Origin: Rana temporaria
Taxonomy: Eukaryota; Chordata; Amphibia; Anura; Ranidae
NCBI RefSeq assembly: GCF_905171775.1
Contig: NC_053492.1
Coordinates: 186,668,278 to 186,732,277, forward strand
Reading direction: 5' to 3'
DNA: 64,000 bases
The translations under genes were made by a program, and so were the position numbers. The notes under the pieces were generated by a model. It was not told where the DNA came from. It was given only the letters and a program-made list of their open reading frames with translations, and made no database searches. Of this stretch, positions 1 to 10,454 are shown one piece after another (the stretch's first letter is position 1; the number at the start of each line of letters is the position of its first letter).

Positions 1-9
1 TCAGTTTCA

Positions 10-2915
10 CTATACCCTTTTCCGCCCAGACCTGTGGATTCGGAACCGGATCATGTGCGGCAGATTAGGATTACCCCAGAGGGGGGTGTGAGGTGAAAAC
101 ATCTCGGGGGAGCCAAAACGGGTCCTAGCCCTGTGCCATACCGTAATGGTTGTACGCATCAAGTCTGTGATGCCAGGGTGGGACCTCGCCCCCCTGAACA
201 CCACATTACCAAGGGAGGAATACGACCCCATTATAGCTGCTTCCAGAGTCACTGCCGGGTTATCGCGGGGTTGGGAGAACCACCACCTGACCGTCACCAG
301 GACAGCCGCCCAGAAGTAGACCTGGAAGTCCGGTAGGGACAATCCCCCCCGATCAATGGGAAGCTAAAGGGTGGAGACAGCCAGCCGCGGGGGGCTCCCA
401 TTCCAGATAAAGGAGGATATTATACTTTTTATCTTGGCAAAAAATGCGGCGGGGGGAATCAGAGGGGAATTTTGAAAGAAGTAAAGAAATTTAGGCAAAT
501 ATACCATCTTAATCAGATTTACTCTACCCATCGGTGAAAGGGGGAGAGTCCTCCAGGTTGTACATTTCTGCGAAAAGTTTTTCAGCAGTGGTTGGAGGTT
601 CAGCTCATAGTATGAGGACAGCGGAGTCCCGATCCTTACTCCCAGATATTTAAATTCAGGTGTCCAATTTAGGGGGGTGCCCGTCGGCGGGTGAGGGCCC
701 GACGCGTGTAGTGAGAAGAGAAGTGATTTCCCCCAATTAACCTTAATGCCCGAGAAGGAGCCGAATACATCCACCTTCTGGAGTGCAGGTGGGAGGGAGG
801 AAGTATCCTTGAGGAAAAGGAGAGTGTCATCGGCATAAAGGGATATTTTATCCACGACCACACCTATCCGAATCCCTTCCACCGAGGGGTCAGATCTGAT
901 GCGAGCTGCCATGGGCTCCATGGCTAGCGCAAACAGACCAGGGAAAAGCGGGCAGCCCTGCCTGGTGCCCCTAGACAGAGGAAAAGACGATGACAGCGAG
1001 TTCTTTGGTGCGTATCCGGGCTGTAGGATTGCGGTATAGCATCTGAACCCACCCAATAAAACGGGGGCCAAACCCAAATTTACAGAGGACGGCCCAGAGG
1101 TAGCGCCACTCGACCGAGTCGAAAGCCTTCTCGGCGTCTAAGGAGTCCACAACCCCCGTACCGTCCCCACCTGCCCTGGAGAGATGGGTAAGGAGGCGAC
1201 GGATATTAATATCGGTTCCCCTGCCCAGCATAAAGCCAGACTGATCTGCATGGACCAATGCGGTGATCACAGTGTTCAGTCGTCCAGCCAGCACCTTGGC
1301 CAAGAGTTTGGCATCCACAGGAGAGATATTGGTCGGTACGAGGAACACTGTTCAGGGGGCTTACCCGGTTTAAGAATGACAACTATTACCACCTCAGCCA
1401 TCGTCGAGGGAAGAAAGTCCCCCTCTGTGGCTTTTTGGAGCACAAGTTTAAATGATGGGAGAATTTCCTCTGCATATGTTTTAAAGAATTCGGCAGGGAT
1501 GCCATCCAGGCCCAGCGTTTTGCCATTCTGCAAGGATGCTACTGCCCGCTGAAGCTCCTCCAATGTGATAGGGCCATCCAGCGCCTCCCTGTACGTGGAG
1601 GTCAGGCACGGGAGCTCCGTCCCATCGAGGTAGGCCACAAGCTCTGCATCCGTACATACCATCCGCGAGCTGTAGAGCTCCTGATAGAAAGATGCAAATC
1701 TGGCATTGATAGCGGTGGGGTCGGTCAAGGCCGTCCCATCAGAGTCGCATATCGCCAAAATAGTCACTGGAGAGGAGCTTTCCCGCGCCAGCCATGCCAA
1801 CATACTACCTGTCTTCTCCCCATGTTCAAATATTCTTTGGGACTGGTGTAGGAACTGAGTTTTTGTGGCCGCTGTGCGGAGCAAGAGAACATCCCTCAAC
1901 GCTGCCTGAAAATCTGAATAGACCCCGGGGGACCCAGTAGTGGAGTATTCAAGTTTGAGTGCTGCCACCCTGCCCTCAGCTCTCAGTGTGTCCTCCCTCA
2001 AGTCTCTCCGGACCCCACGAATGTGGGACTGCAAACTGCCTCTAGTAAAAGCCTTAAATGCATCCCAAGATGTGGTCAGGGCTATAGAGTGGTCCAGATC
2101 CTGCCGATAACGCATTGCCTCTGATTTATACGGCTCCGAGATCCTCGAATCCGACAGCCAAAACCTGGACAACCTCCACAGGCTCTCCCCCGGTGCATTG
2201 GAAACACATAGTTTCAACGCAAGTGGCGCGTGGTCAGATATGCCACGGGGGAGAATAGAGACGTCCCGAACTCTAGAAAGAACAGACCCCCCAGCATAGG
2301 CAAGGTCTATGCGTGAAAGGGTCTTATGCGAGGCCGAGTGACAAGTGTAGGCTCGCTGGGAAGGGTTGCGCCACCTCCACACATCAGTCAGGTTGAAAGC
2401 CTCCGTCCAAGAGAGCAGCTCTGAAGATGAGCCCGCTATGGGTGAAAGTCTGTCCATCCCAGAGTCCGGAACTAGATTAAAGTCCCCCAGAATCACCACA
2501 TTGTCTGTGGCAAAGGCAGCTATCTTAGAAATCAACTGGTTAAGTGAGCGCATGGAGGCCGGGGGGGGGGGGGCAGGTAAAGTGCCACCACCACCAGCTC
2601 CAACCTATCCACAATGGCATGTAACATAACAAAACGGCCGTCCGGATCAATCTCCAGTGCTAACAGTCGGAACGGCAAGGATTTATGCACAAGAATGCTG
2701 ACCCCACTGGAGTAATTGGTATGCGTGGAGTGGTATAGAGGTCCCACCCAAGGTTTCCGAAGACTCAAGAGCTTACCGCCCGTCAAGTGAGTCTCTTGCA
2801 ATATGCAGATTTGGGGGCGATACGTTTTAAGAAATTGAAACACCAATGATCTCTTCACAGAGGAATTTAGCCCCCTGGTGTTCCATGATATTATATTGCA
2901 TTCAGCCATAATCAC
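10..2915 (-). pseudogene. LINE ORF2: endonuclease-reverse transcriptase, frameshifted
   Basis: ORF2 nicks the target DNA and copies the element RNA at the nick. The N-terminal endonuclease shows SWNTRGLN, ILQETHL, GDFN and SDHAPL, the usual metal-binding and catalytic positions of the APE-like fold. It is split at about residue 110 by a frameshift at a run of 13 G (plus strand) near 2561-2573. RT follows in the next frame, with PISLLW and then, after another shift near 1300, ADQSGFMLGRG and DAEKAFDSVEW. A third shift near 1000-1070 leads to SRGTRQGCPLFP, the catalytic YADDTLLF, NWGKS and FKYLGVRIG. The last piece, GLxLPDFQVYFWAA-like, is the conserved region after RT and runs on to about base 10. 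At least four frame changes make it non-functional. Confidence 0.93.
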
Positions 2916-3017
2916 TTAGTGGCACATTTTCAGACCCGGATACATTCTCCAGAGTTGGATGCAGAGTCCGGGCCACTGCGCAGGTCAGGACAGAGCATCT
3001 CAAGTAGTCTATGACAT

Positions 3018-3910
3018 TCATAAAAACATCGCTTGTGAAAAAACAGTACAAAAACAAGGTATATCCTCAGGAGATGTAAAGAATCTAACCGATTCACCAT
3101 CCTCTACCCGCAGTCTGGCCGGGAACAGCATGCTGTACTTAATATGCTTGGCTCGAAGTCTGGCCCTCACCACATCATATGATTTCCGTTGTTTCTGCGT
3201 TTCCAGCAAATAGTCCGGGAAGATCAGGAGTTTGGCGTTCTCAAATCGCAGTTCACCTTGGGATCTCGCATCCTTCATTATTGTATCGCGATTACGGAAG
3301 TGAAGCAATTTGAAAATAAAAGTGCGGGGTGGCGCTCCCTGTGGCCCCCTAGTGAATGGTATGCGATGGGCTCGTTCCACTGTAAAAAATGGGGAAAAGA
3401 GGGGAGGATAAGTTGCAGCAAATGCTCAGCAAAGGCGGGGGGATCCGTACCCTCAGCCCCCTCCGGAAGACCCAGCACCCGCAAGTTATTTCGCCTGTTA
3501 TGGTTCTCGGCGTCCTCGGCTCGGGCCTCCAGTGCCTTAACTTTAGTTTTTAACACATGCACATCACTTCCCTGGTCACTTACCGTGTCTTCAGTCTGAG
3601 AGACCCTCTGCTCCACTTCAGCCATGCGACCCCGGAGTGTATCAAAGTCCTTCCTGATAAACTCCACATGGGTCTGAATGTGGTCTACCTTGCCTGTCAG
3701 GGTAGTGATCGCCAGCATCACAGCCTTAAAATCGGCCGCCGTAGCTGGCAGCCGCTCCGGATCGTCAGCCTGGTTCTCCATCTGGGCAGGATGTTTAGGC
3801 GAGGCCCCGGCTGCGACCTTGTCCGCGATTTCCGTTTTCGTGGCCTTTTTGCCTCTTTTCTGGTAGCCTTTTCTCATACCCCAGGAGTACCACTGAGGAT
3901 GGGGGCACAC
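3018..3910 (-). pseudogene. LINE ORF1 protein (L1 ORF1p-like), frameshifted
   Basis: ORF1 proteins of L1-type LINEs form trimers and coat the element RNA as a chaperone. Reading leftward from 3910, a basic N-terminus (KRGKKATKTE) is followed by about 80 residues of heptad-like coiled coil (LTGKVDHIQTHVEF onward). Then comes the hallmark ENHNRRNNLRVLGLPEG segment that opens the RRM-like domain. The frame then breaks near an A/T run at about 3390. The next frame continues with ERAHRIPF, PPRTFIFKLLHFRNRDTI and the C-terminal domain, ending at 3018. I call it a pseudogene because the two halves are in different frames; a sequencing error in the homopolymer would be an alternative. It sits directly upstream of ORF2 on the same strand, as expected. 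Confidence 0.9.
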
Positions 3911-4050
3911 AGGGGGGTCTTATTAGGCGGCTCTGCACCCTATAAAGGCCGGATTTAGAGCCGATCTGCGGGAGGTCAGACACTAGACGTCTGCTCCCAT
4001 TGCCATCCGGACACGCCACCCTATGTCCACTATCTACCATTGATTGCAGT

Positions 4051-4382
4051 GTTGCATGATTTTTTGGATGTTATACAGCTTTGGATTTTATCCTTTGTTT
4101 ATTTTGTTCCAATAAATCGCCTATCAGAGTGTTGCAGTCCAGGAACATTTCTTTTTTCCACATATAAAGGTTTCCCAGCATATTTTCTTCTAGCCATTAC
4201 AGTAAATATAATTAAAATCTATATCTAATATTTCTATACGTTTACAATATGCAAGCACAAAATGAAGACCTTTGTTATTCCTGAAATATTACAAATGACC
4301 AATGCTGATAAGAAATGGGACAAATGTCCAGTTATACGAGTGCGACCATGACAACACCTCTCCATGTGGTCATCATACAGCT

Positions 4383-4420
<38 letters not shown>

Positions 4421-4822
4421 GGTCAAATCTGTTACAAATCTATGTACCTGAACCCAAACAAGGCTGCCTAGTTTTCTGTCAATACAGAAGAAAGAATGAT
4501 AGGTGTTCTAATTATGTTTTCAAGTATAGTGTATAAAATGTATCAACACTCGTAGCACATTTGTAATTATTATCTAATCAATTATTTCAACACCTTTATT
4601 TGAGAAGTACTGTGCAATGTATATTTAATTGATAGTGTCCTTTCTTCAATTTGTATTTTTTTAAGTTGCATTAAAATTATTCCCATAAATTACATTTTAA
4701 AGATCTTTTGTTAGAATTGTGTGTTGAGAAGTTGGGAAGATGGGGGAAACATGGTTCGACTGTTGCCTGAGTTTAAGCAGAGTTAAACTATTGACATGCT
4801 GAAATCATTATATTTTACAGGG
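4051..4822. other. AT-rich sequence without recognised genes
   Basis: AT-rich DNA between the LINE and the next insertion. The only structure I see is one CT microsatellite; no coding pattern on either strand. Confidence 0.6.
4385..4416. repeat. (CT)16 microsatellite
   Basis: Uninterrupted CT dinucleotide run, directly visible. Confidence 0.98.
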
Positions 4823-5068
4823 CGTGATTGTAGCCGTATTAGTGCAATTGTGACAGAGAAAATTGAGTACTGTCTGTGATCCTTTTTTTATTTGCACTAA
4901 CATACAGGACAAGCTTTCGGGGTATGTCCCCTTCTTCAGGGTCCAAGCAGTACTATTCTAAGTACTGCTTGGACCTTGAAGAAGGGGACATCCCCTGAAA
5001 GCTTGTCTTGAAAAATTGTATGTTAGTGCAATTAAAAAAAGGATCACGGACAGTACTCAATTTTCTCT
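4823..5068. mobile_element. Small inverted-repeat insertion with 12-bp target duplication
   Basis: Two arms of about 100 bases (about 4856-4953 and 4963-5067) are reverse complements of each other with some divergence. The block is flanked by a direct repeat TATTTTACAGGG at 4811-4822 and 5069-5080, which reads as the target duplication. Each arm contains a block that resembles a hammerhead ribozyme core. The head-to-head structure plus such a motif fits a short derivative of a Penelope-like element; a simple foldback transposon is the alternative. Confidence 0.8.
4908..4939 (-). ncRNA. Hammerhead-like ribozyme motif (candidate)
   Basis: On the minus strand: CTGAAGA (consensus CUGANGA), an A, a four-pair GGGG/CCCC helix closing ACATA, GAAA, then GCTTGTC where cleavage would follow the final C. 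Helix III would be minimal, as described for Penelope-like elements. The plus-strand partner at 4976-5007 has TTGAAGA in place of CTGAAGA and would be weaker. Motif is seen; activity is inference. Confidence 0.5.
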
Positions 5069-5080
5069 ATTTTACAGGGG

Positions 5081-5808
5081 AATGTCAACTGTTCATCAGA
5101 TACTCAACCACTGCAGGTGGCTGAGTACAGTTGTATGCAAGACAACAGAACGAGAGAATGTGCACTATTATACACTGACATCAGTACTAAGGCAATTGAC
5201 ATCAGCAAAGATTAGATCCCTTGTTGAAATATGAAACGCATATTTGCAATTGTTTGCTTGAAGCAGAACTTCAATCCTACAGTATGTCCCAATATAGTGT
5301 TTTCCTTTCACACCACTTCAGAGAACAGTTGACTTGGGATAGGACACAGATTCTTTGAACAGTAAAGTGGCAATTGGGTTTTAAATAAATGTTGGAGGGG
5401 AGGGGGATTTGGTACAAGATATGTTTTTTGAGTTATTGTTCAATGGCGTTATGACAGCAAAGCGATATGTTCATACTACTTATGAACATAACTGAAAATT
5501 GTACCTTTTCAGGGAGATAATGCTTGATGATGATTTCACAGTACAACACGATGCAAGTACTGAACTGGCCTGCTAGGTTATGTGATTTATCCATAATCAA
5601 ACATATTTAGAATGTGAATTGCAAAGCAATCTTAGCCTGTAAACATCACCATGCCATAATGGCAATCCTGGAATCCTACAATCAAGAAACCATCACTTAA
5701 AATAGAAGGCCTCAAGCACCCAGGTGGCTGCACAATAGATTTGGTTTTGGAGGTTTGCTTTTATTTATTAGGACATCATTAGTAAGATTTTGAAAAAAGT
5801 GTTTTACC
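5081..5808. other. Unassigned AT-rich sequence
   Basis: No convincing coding, RNA or transposon structure seen. Confidence 0.5.
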
Positions 5809-5904
5809 TTAACCACTTGACGACCAGGCATATTTCTGACATTTGTTGCTTACAAGTTAAAATCTGTATTGTTTGCTAGAAAATTACTTAGAACCCCCAA
5901 ACAT

Positions 5905-5925
5905 TATATATATATATATATATAT
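5905..5925. repeat. (TA)n microsatellite
   Basis: Short TA run inside the ranid repeat. Confidence 0.9.
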
Positions 5926-6205
5926 TAGCAGGGGCCCTACATAATAAAATGGCTGTCATTGCAATACAGTAAAACCTTGGTTTGAGAGTAACTTGGTTTA
6001 AGAGCGTTTTGCAAGACAAGCAATTTTTTTAATACAATTTTACTTGATATACAAGCGATGTCTTGATATAAGAGTAGTGTCATGTCACAACTGAGTATAA
6101 AAGAGAAGAGAAGCTCCTATAAGCCTATAAGTGTTGCAATATGGTTACATTTAATGAAGGTACAACATTTAGCAACATTTTGCTACACTAAGTGTCTTCT
6201 CTTTT

Positions 6206-7308
6206 ATGTGTAAACAAGTATCTAAAAAGCGTGAACTAAAGTTCAAAAGATAAACAGCGCTATTGAATTGTTAAAACAATTCAGAGAATAAAGGCCAGTG
6301 GGCACAGTTGGTGTAAAAGGTGATCAGATCAGAAGTTTAAGTGCACCAAAAACAACTCAAAGAGAAATACCTATATAAGTGGTTAAACTCACCCACCAGG
6401 GGTGTAAGCCTACCACAGCACAGCAAAAAGCTCTGCAGTTACACCATCTGGTCCTCCAGGTATTGATAAGGCAGAGCACGTCTCAGCACAGTGTCATGTA
6501 AGAGAAATAAAAGTACAGATGATAGTGCAATATTATCTAAATGAAACTGGCTCAGATATGTAAATTAACCTAAGGTGAATGCCCGTACAATATGACACTG
6601 TTAAGTAAGCATGTAAACAGTAAAGGTTTCACCGCTGTCACCGCCGTTTTCTATCCTCCAGGGGCCGCGCTCGTGCTATGCAGGAACTGCTGTAGCAGGT
6701 GCTGGGTTGTGGTTGGTAGTAGGTGGAGCGCAGGTGGAACGCAGTCTGTATCCGTGTGTAGCGCCGTTGTAGCCACGCCCTGACGCGTTTCGTCACTTCC
6801 GACTTCAACAGAGGGCGTGGCTACACAGCGCAATCACTGTCCCTTTGTACTCAGTCAACGGCAGGCTATTGGTTGAGTTTACCCGCCCCCGGTCCTGATT
6901 GGTGCTGTTCCGACCGGATGACCAGGCTAAGCTCAGCCTCGTTGTATAGAGTTCAGAAAAGGGGAAAGTGAAAACGGGGTAATCGAGACATACTGCATTT
7001 TAATATGATCAAAGAGATCGAATCATGTACATAGAATCACTGGTCCCCGCGGGGTAAAGGATCGTTTGTAAACGATTTTTGCGAGTGAAAATGTATAAAA
7101 GTGTATTTAATGAGATAACTATTAAAAGTCACTAATAAAAGGGACGGATGAAGGGGGTGTGTATGAAAACACAGGCAACAGATCATCCAATCACGTCGTG
7201 ATGTGGGCGTATCACAGTTGCATATCAAACCACTGGAAGGTAAATATGGTGATTGTTGCAAAAGGTTTCAAAACAAACTATGGAGAAGACAATTGCTTTA
7301 CAGTATGA
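6206..7308 (-). repeat. Left arm of the 1.1-kb inverted repeat
   Basis: Reverse complement of 9352-10454. Differences are few (for example GTAAACAGTAAAGG here against GTAAACAGTGAAGG in the partner). Holds a minus-strand hammerhead-like motif. Confidence 0.95.
6768..6825 (-). ncRNA. Hammerhead-like ribozyme motif in left arm (candidate)
   Basis: Mirror copy of the motif at 9835-9892, with the same 14-bp helix I and core on the minus strand. Confidence 0.55.
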
Positions 7309-7320
7309 CCTCTTTTAACA

Positions 7321-7861
7321 TTAGAATCCTTTTTAAATGATCTTAATACAAATACGTGCAATATCCAACTCACCAGCGAATACAATCAGCAAAGTGTACA
7401 TTTCCTTGATCTCAATATTTTTAGAGAAGGAAATAAGCTCGGCACTAATGTTTATTTTAAACCTACTGATTGTAACAGCTATTTACCAATGCAAAGTGGC
7501 CACCACCCAATGTGGTTAAGGAACATTCCTAAGGGCCAACTGATGAGAGTTAAGCGTAATTGCAGTAATGTTGTAGATTTTAGATCACAGGCCAATCTCC
7601 TGAAAGACAAATTTGTAGAGAAAGGCTACGATAATAACCAACTCGTCCGAATCATAGACGAACTAACAGAAGTACCACGATCTGATTGCCTATCCACAAC
7701 CCAAGCACCCCCTAGGAGAAATATACATGAATGGAGTTTTATATCAGGTTACCACAGTCAGTACAAAGAAGTTGAGATGATCTTTAAAAATCACTGGCAT
7801 ATCCTTTTTCTGGATAAAATTCTATGTACTGTTCTACCGAAAAAAAACAGGATTCATATAT
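7321..7861 (+). pseudogene. Penelope-like reverse transcriptase, C-terminal (thumb) fragment
   Basis: Translation gives FLDLNIFREGNKLGTNVYF, then TDCNSYLP, HHPMWLRNIPKGQLMRVKRN and a helical stretch, the pattern that follows the catalytic core in Penelope-like RTs (FLDL, then TDxNSYL, then IPxGQxxRxxRNCS). The palm with its catalytic aspartates is missing: the copy begins exactly at the junction with the inverted arm. The frame ends at a TAG at 7861, but skipping one base in the run of eight A at 7840-7847 reads on as PKKTGFIYRKAVNFGD into the endonuclease part, so a 1-base indel separates the two. Confidence 0.85.
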
Positions 7862-8410
7862 AGGAAGGCGGTTAACTTTGGAGATAAAGTTGTCAAAAAA
7901 GTTTTGGACCCCCCAAGGAAACCACCATCAATGTGGAATAAGGATGTTTTTTTCCCATGCAAGAAATGTCTTCCCTGCAAAGAGGCTGACAGATCAAGAG
8001 GCCCTGTAGAGTCCTTTATATCCACATCTAATGGCACTGAATTTAAGGTAAAATCGTTCATCACATGCAATACAACACATGTTGTGTACATGTTAGAATG
8101 TCCGTGCAAACTGATGTATATCGGCCGTACTAAAAGAAAATTAAGAATCAGAATTGCTGAGCATGTGGCCAATATCAAATTAGGATACAAGGACCACAAT
8201 GTCTCCCTCCATTTTCAACTGCATCATGATAAGAATCCTGCAGGCTTGAAGTTCTGGGGTGTTGAACATGTCGAAGCCTCCTGGAGAGGTAGTAATCACA
8301 TAAGGGAACTCTCCAAGCGGGAAACTGAATGGATTTTTATGGCTGGCACATTGGTGCCGAAAGGGTTGAATGTGGACCTTGATATTAACTGTTTTATTAG
8401 TGATTTTTGA
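7862..8410 (+). pseudogene. Penelope-like GIY-YIG endonuclease domain
   Basis: This domain cuts target DNA for Penelope-like elements. A cysteine-rich linker (CKKCLPCKE) precedes the nuclease. The nuclease shows VVYMLECPC, then MYIGRTKRKLRIRIAEH, which corresponds to the GIY..YIG motif with the conserved Arg and the R..EH helix. RETEWIF and PKGLNVDLD follow, and the frame ends at a stop shortly after. The domain is intact from about 7904, but it has been cut off from the RT by the frameshift upstream and has no start of its own that I would trust. Alternative: a free GIY-YIG gene, which the RT remnant just upstream rules out. Confidence 0.9.
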
Positions 8411-9351
8411 CTCCAAGATGTCACCATTGACACATACTTGACTCTTTTTTTATCACTAACAGTTTAAGTCCTTACCCCTTTTTTTAGATCCATTTTAACA
8501 GTTTTACCTTTTATGTTGCTTTTTACTGACTATTTTATCAGTTTTTTTAACAGTACCTCCATCAGGCACTCATCTCGTTTTAGTGCATTTTTAATTGATG
8601 CCTCCTGTCGCTGAGTTCCCCTCTTTTATCAGCTTTTATGGATAAATTAGTCTACCTATTTATCCAGTATTTTTGTTGCACCTCCTCCTAAGATCCGCTA
8701 TTTTTCTGGACATATCCAGATACTACTTTGCATCGCATAATGAACCTTTGTGGTCCCTCACAGTATACCAGTCTCCTTCTTCACTCCAACTACCCCTAGG
8801 AGTGTATGACCTTCTTTGAAGGATATACACTTATGTTAGTTATGTTTAATATATTTGATATATACCCTGATTACCTATAAATATTTATATATATATTTAT
8901 TTATTTTAATCAGTGTTTACTCTTTTATGTACTTTACATAGAGTACAAGATTACACACATATATACCATTATATATATTCTTGTCTCCTTTAAGAATATT
9001 TCTAATCACTTACCTACGCCATTGCATAAACATGCGCTGCCACGCAGAGAGATGCACTGTAGCAGCCTTCTTTGTGATGAGCGAATGATCCATTATCTTA
9101 TTCATAGACGCCGTGTATTATATACACATATGTTACTATACAGTCCACCGATGACTATAAATTATATACACATTTATCTTTTCCTGAATACACTAATGAG
9201 CGATTGCAAATGCTTGAGCCTCACCTGTGCGGTGTGCGTTGCTGTGCATCTCTCACTACTAATGTGTGACACACTATAATACACATGTGTCACAATTATA
9301 TCCTTTCACAGATACCATTTATTTATGTGTGCAGCAACAACAAACTTTAAA
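8411..9351 (+). other. 3' untranslated part of the Penelope-like element (hairpin loop)
   Basis: AT-rich, T-runs near 8450-8560 and ATATAT tracts near 8880-8980; no coding pattern. It joins the endonuclease stop to the right arm. Confidence 0.65.
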
Positions 9352-10454
9352 TCATACTGTAAAGCAATTGTCTTCTCCATAGTTTGTTTTGAAACCTTTT
9401 GCAATAATCACCATATTTACCTTCCAGTGGTTTGATATGCAACTGTGATACGCCCACATCACGACGTGATTGGATGATCTGTTGCCTGTGTTTTCATACA
9501 CACCCCCTTCATCCGTCCCTTTTATTAGTGACTTTTAATAGTTATCTCATTAAATACACTTTTATACATTTTCACTCGCAAAGATCGTTTACAAACGATC
9601 CTTTACCCCGCGGGGACCAGTGATTCTATGTACATGATTCGATCTCTTTGATCATATTAAAATGCAGTATGTCTCGATTACCCCGTTTTCACTTTCCCCT
9701 TTTCTGAACTCTATACAACGAGGCTGAGCTTAGCCTGGTCATCCGGTCGGAACAGCACCAATCAGGACCGGGGGCGGGTAAACTCAACCAATAGCCTGCC
9801 GTTGACTGAGTACAAAGGGACAGTGATTGCGCTGTGTAGCCACGCCCTCTGTTGAAGTCGGAAGTGACGAAACGCGTCAGGGCGTGGCTACAACGGCGCT
9901 ACACACGGATACAGACTGCGTTCCACCTGCGCTCCACCTACTACCAACCACAACCCAGCACCTGCTACAGCAGTTCCTGCATAGCACGAGCGCGGCCCCT
10001 GGAGGATAGAAAATGGCGGTGACAGCGGTGAAACCTTCACTGTTTACATGCTTACTTAACAGTGTCATATTGTACGGGCATTCACCTTAGGTTAATTTAC
10101 ATATCTGAGCCAGTTTCATTTAGATAATATTGCACTATCATCTGTACTTTTATTTCTCTTACATGACACTGTGCTGAGACGTGCTCTGCCTTATCAATAC
10201 CTGGAGGACCAGATGGTGTAACTGCAGAGCTTTTTGCTGTGCTGTGGTAGGCTTACACCCCTGGTGGGTGAGTTTAACCACTTATATAGGTATTTCTCTT
10301 TGAGTTGTTTTTGGTGCACTTAAACTTCTGATCTGATCACCTTTTACACCAACTGTGCCCACTGGCCTTTATTCTCTGAATTGTTTTAACAATTCAATAG
10401 CGCTGTTTATCTTTTGAACTTTAGTTCACGCTTTTTAGATACTTGTTTACACAT
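9352..10454 (+). repeat. Right arm of the 1.1-kb inverted repeat (3' region of the Penelope-like element)
   Basis: Same strand as the coding remnant and following it, so this arm is taken as the original 3' region. GC-rich middle with a CpG-containing block around 9830-9900, where the ribozyme-like fold lies. Confidence 0.93.
9835..9892 (+). ncRNA. Hammerhead-like ribozyme motif in right arm (candidate)
   Basis: TGTAGCCACGCCCT at 9835-9848 pairs perfectly with AGGGCGTGGCTACA at 9879-9892 (helix I, 14 bp). Between them lie CTGTTGA (consensus CUGANGA, so A6 is a T), a GTC..GAC helix II, GAAA at 9869-9872, and CGCGTC ending at 9878, where cleavage would occur. Hammerhead ribozymes are known in Penelope-like elements. 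The order of helices and loops fits type I. The A6 change would probably cripple this copy; the fold itself is clear. Confidence 0.6.

Larger units (their letters stand above)
1..4050 (-). mobile_element. L1/Tx1-like LINE, 3' end outside window
   Basis: A non-LTR retrotransposon read from right to left: a short 5' leader, ORF1 (coiled coil plus nucleic-acid-binding domain), a gap of about 100 bases, then ORF2 (apurinic-like endonuclease and reverse transcriptase). The gene order, the SWNTRGLN and YADD motifs and the coiled-coil ORF1 place it in the L1/Tx1 group. Both ORFs are broken by small frameshifts, so this copy is dead, but nearly all of the coding length survives, so it is not a typical 5'-truncated copy. 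The 5' end near 4050 is inferred from where coding-like and GC-richer sequence stops; the 3' UTR lies beyond base 1. Confidence 0.93.
6206..10454 (+). mobile_element. Penelope-like retroelement arranged as a giant hairpin
   Basis: Arms 6206-7308 and 9352-10454 are reverse complements over 1103 bases, and coordinates pair with a constant sum of 16660 at both ends, so there is no net length change. The spacer (7309-9351) carries broken RT-thumb and GIY-YIG coding remnants on the plus strand, followed by AT-rich 3' sequence. The left arm is therefore an inverted copy of the element's 3' part, placed exactly where the coding part is truncated. Inverted and partial copies of this kind are typical of Penelope-like elements. 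The arms look over 95% identical by eye, so the structure is fairly young. Confidence 0.88.

Noticed and set aside
1184..1552. 122-codon plus-strand frame in the LINE
   Set aside because: Shadow of the reverse transcriptase on the opposite strand.
3557..3958. 133-codon plus-strand frame
   Set aside because: Shadow of ORF1 on the opposite strand.
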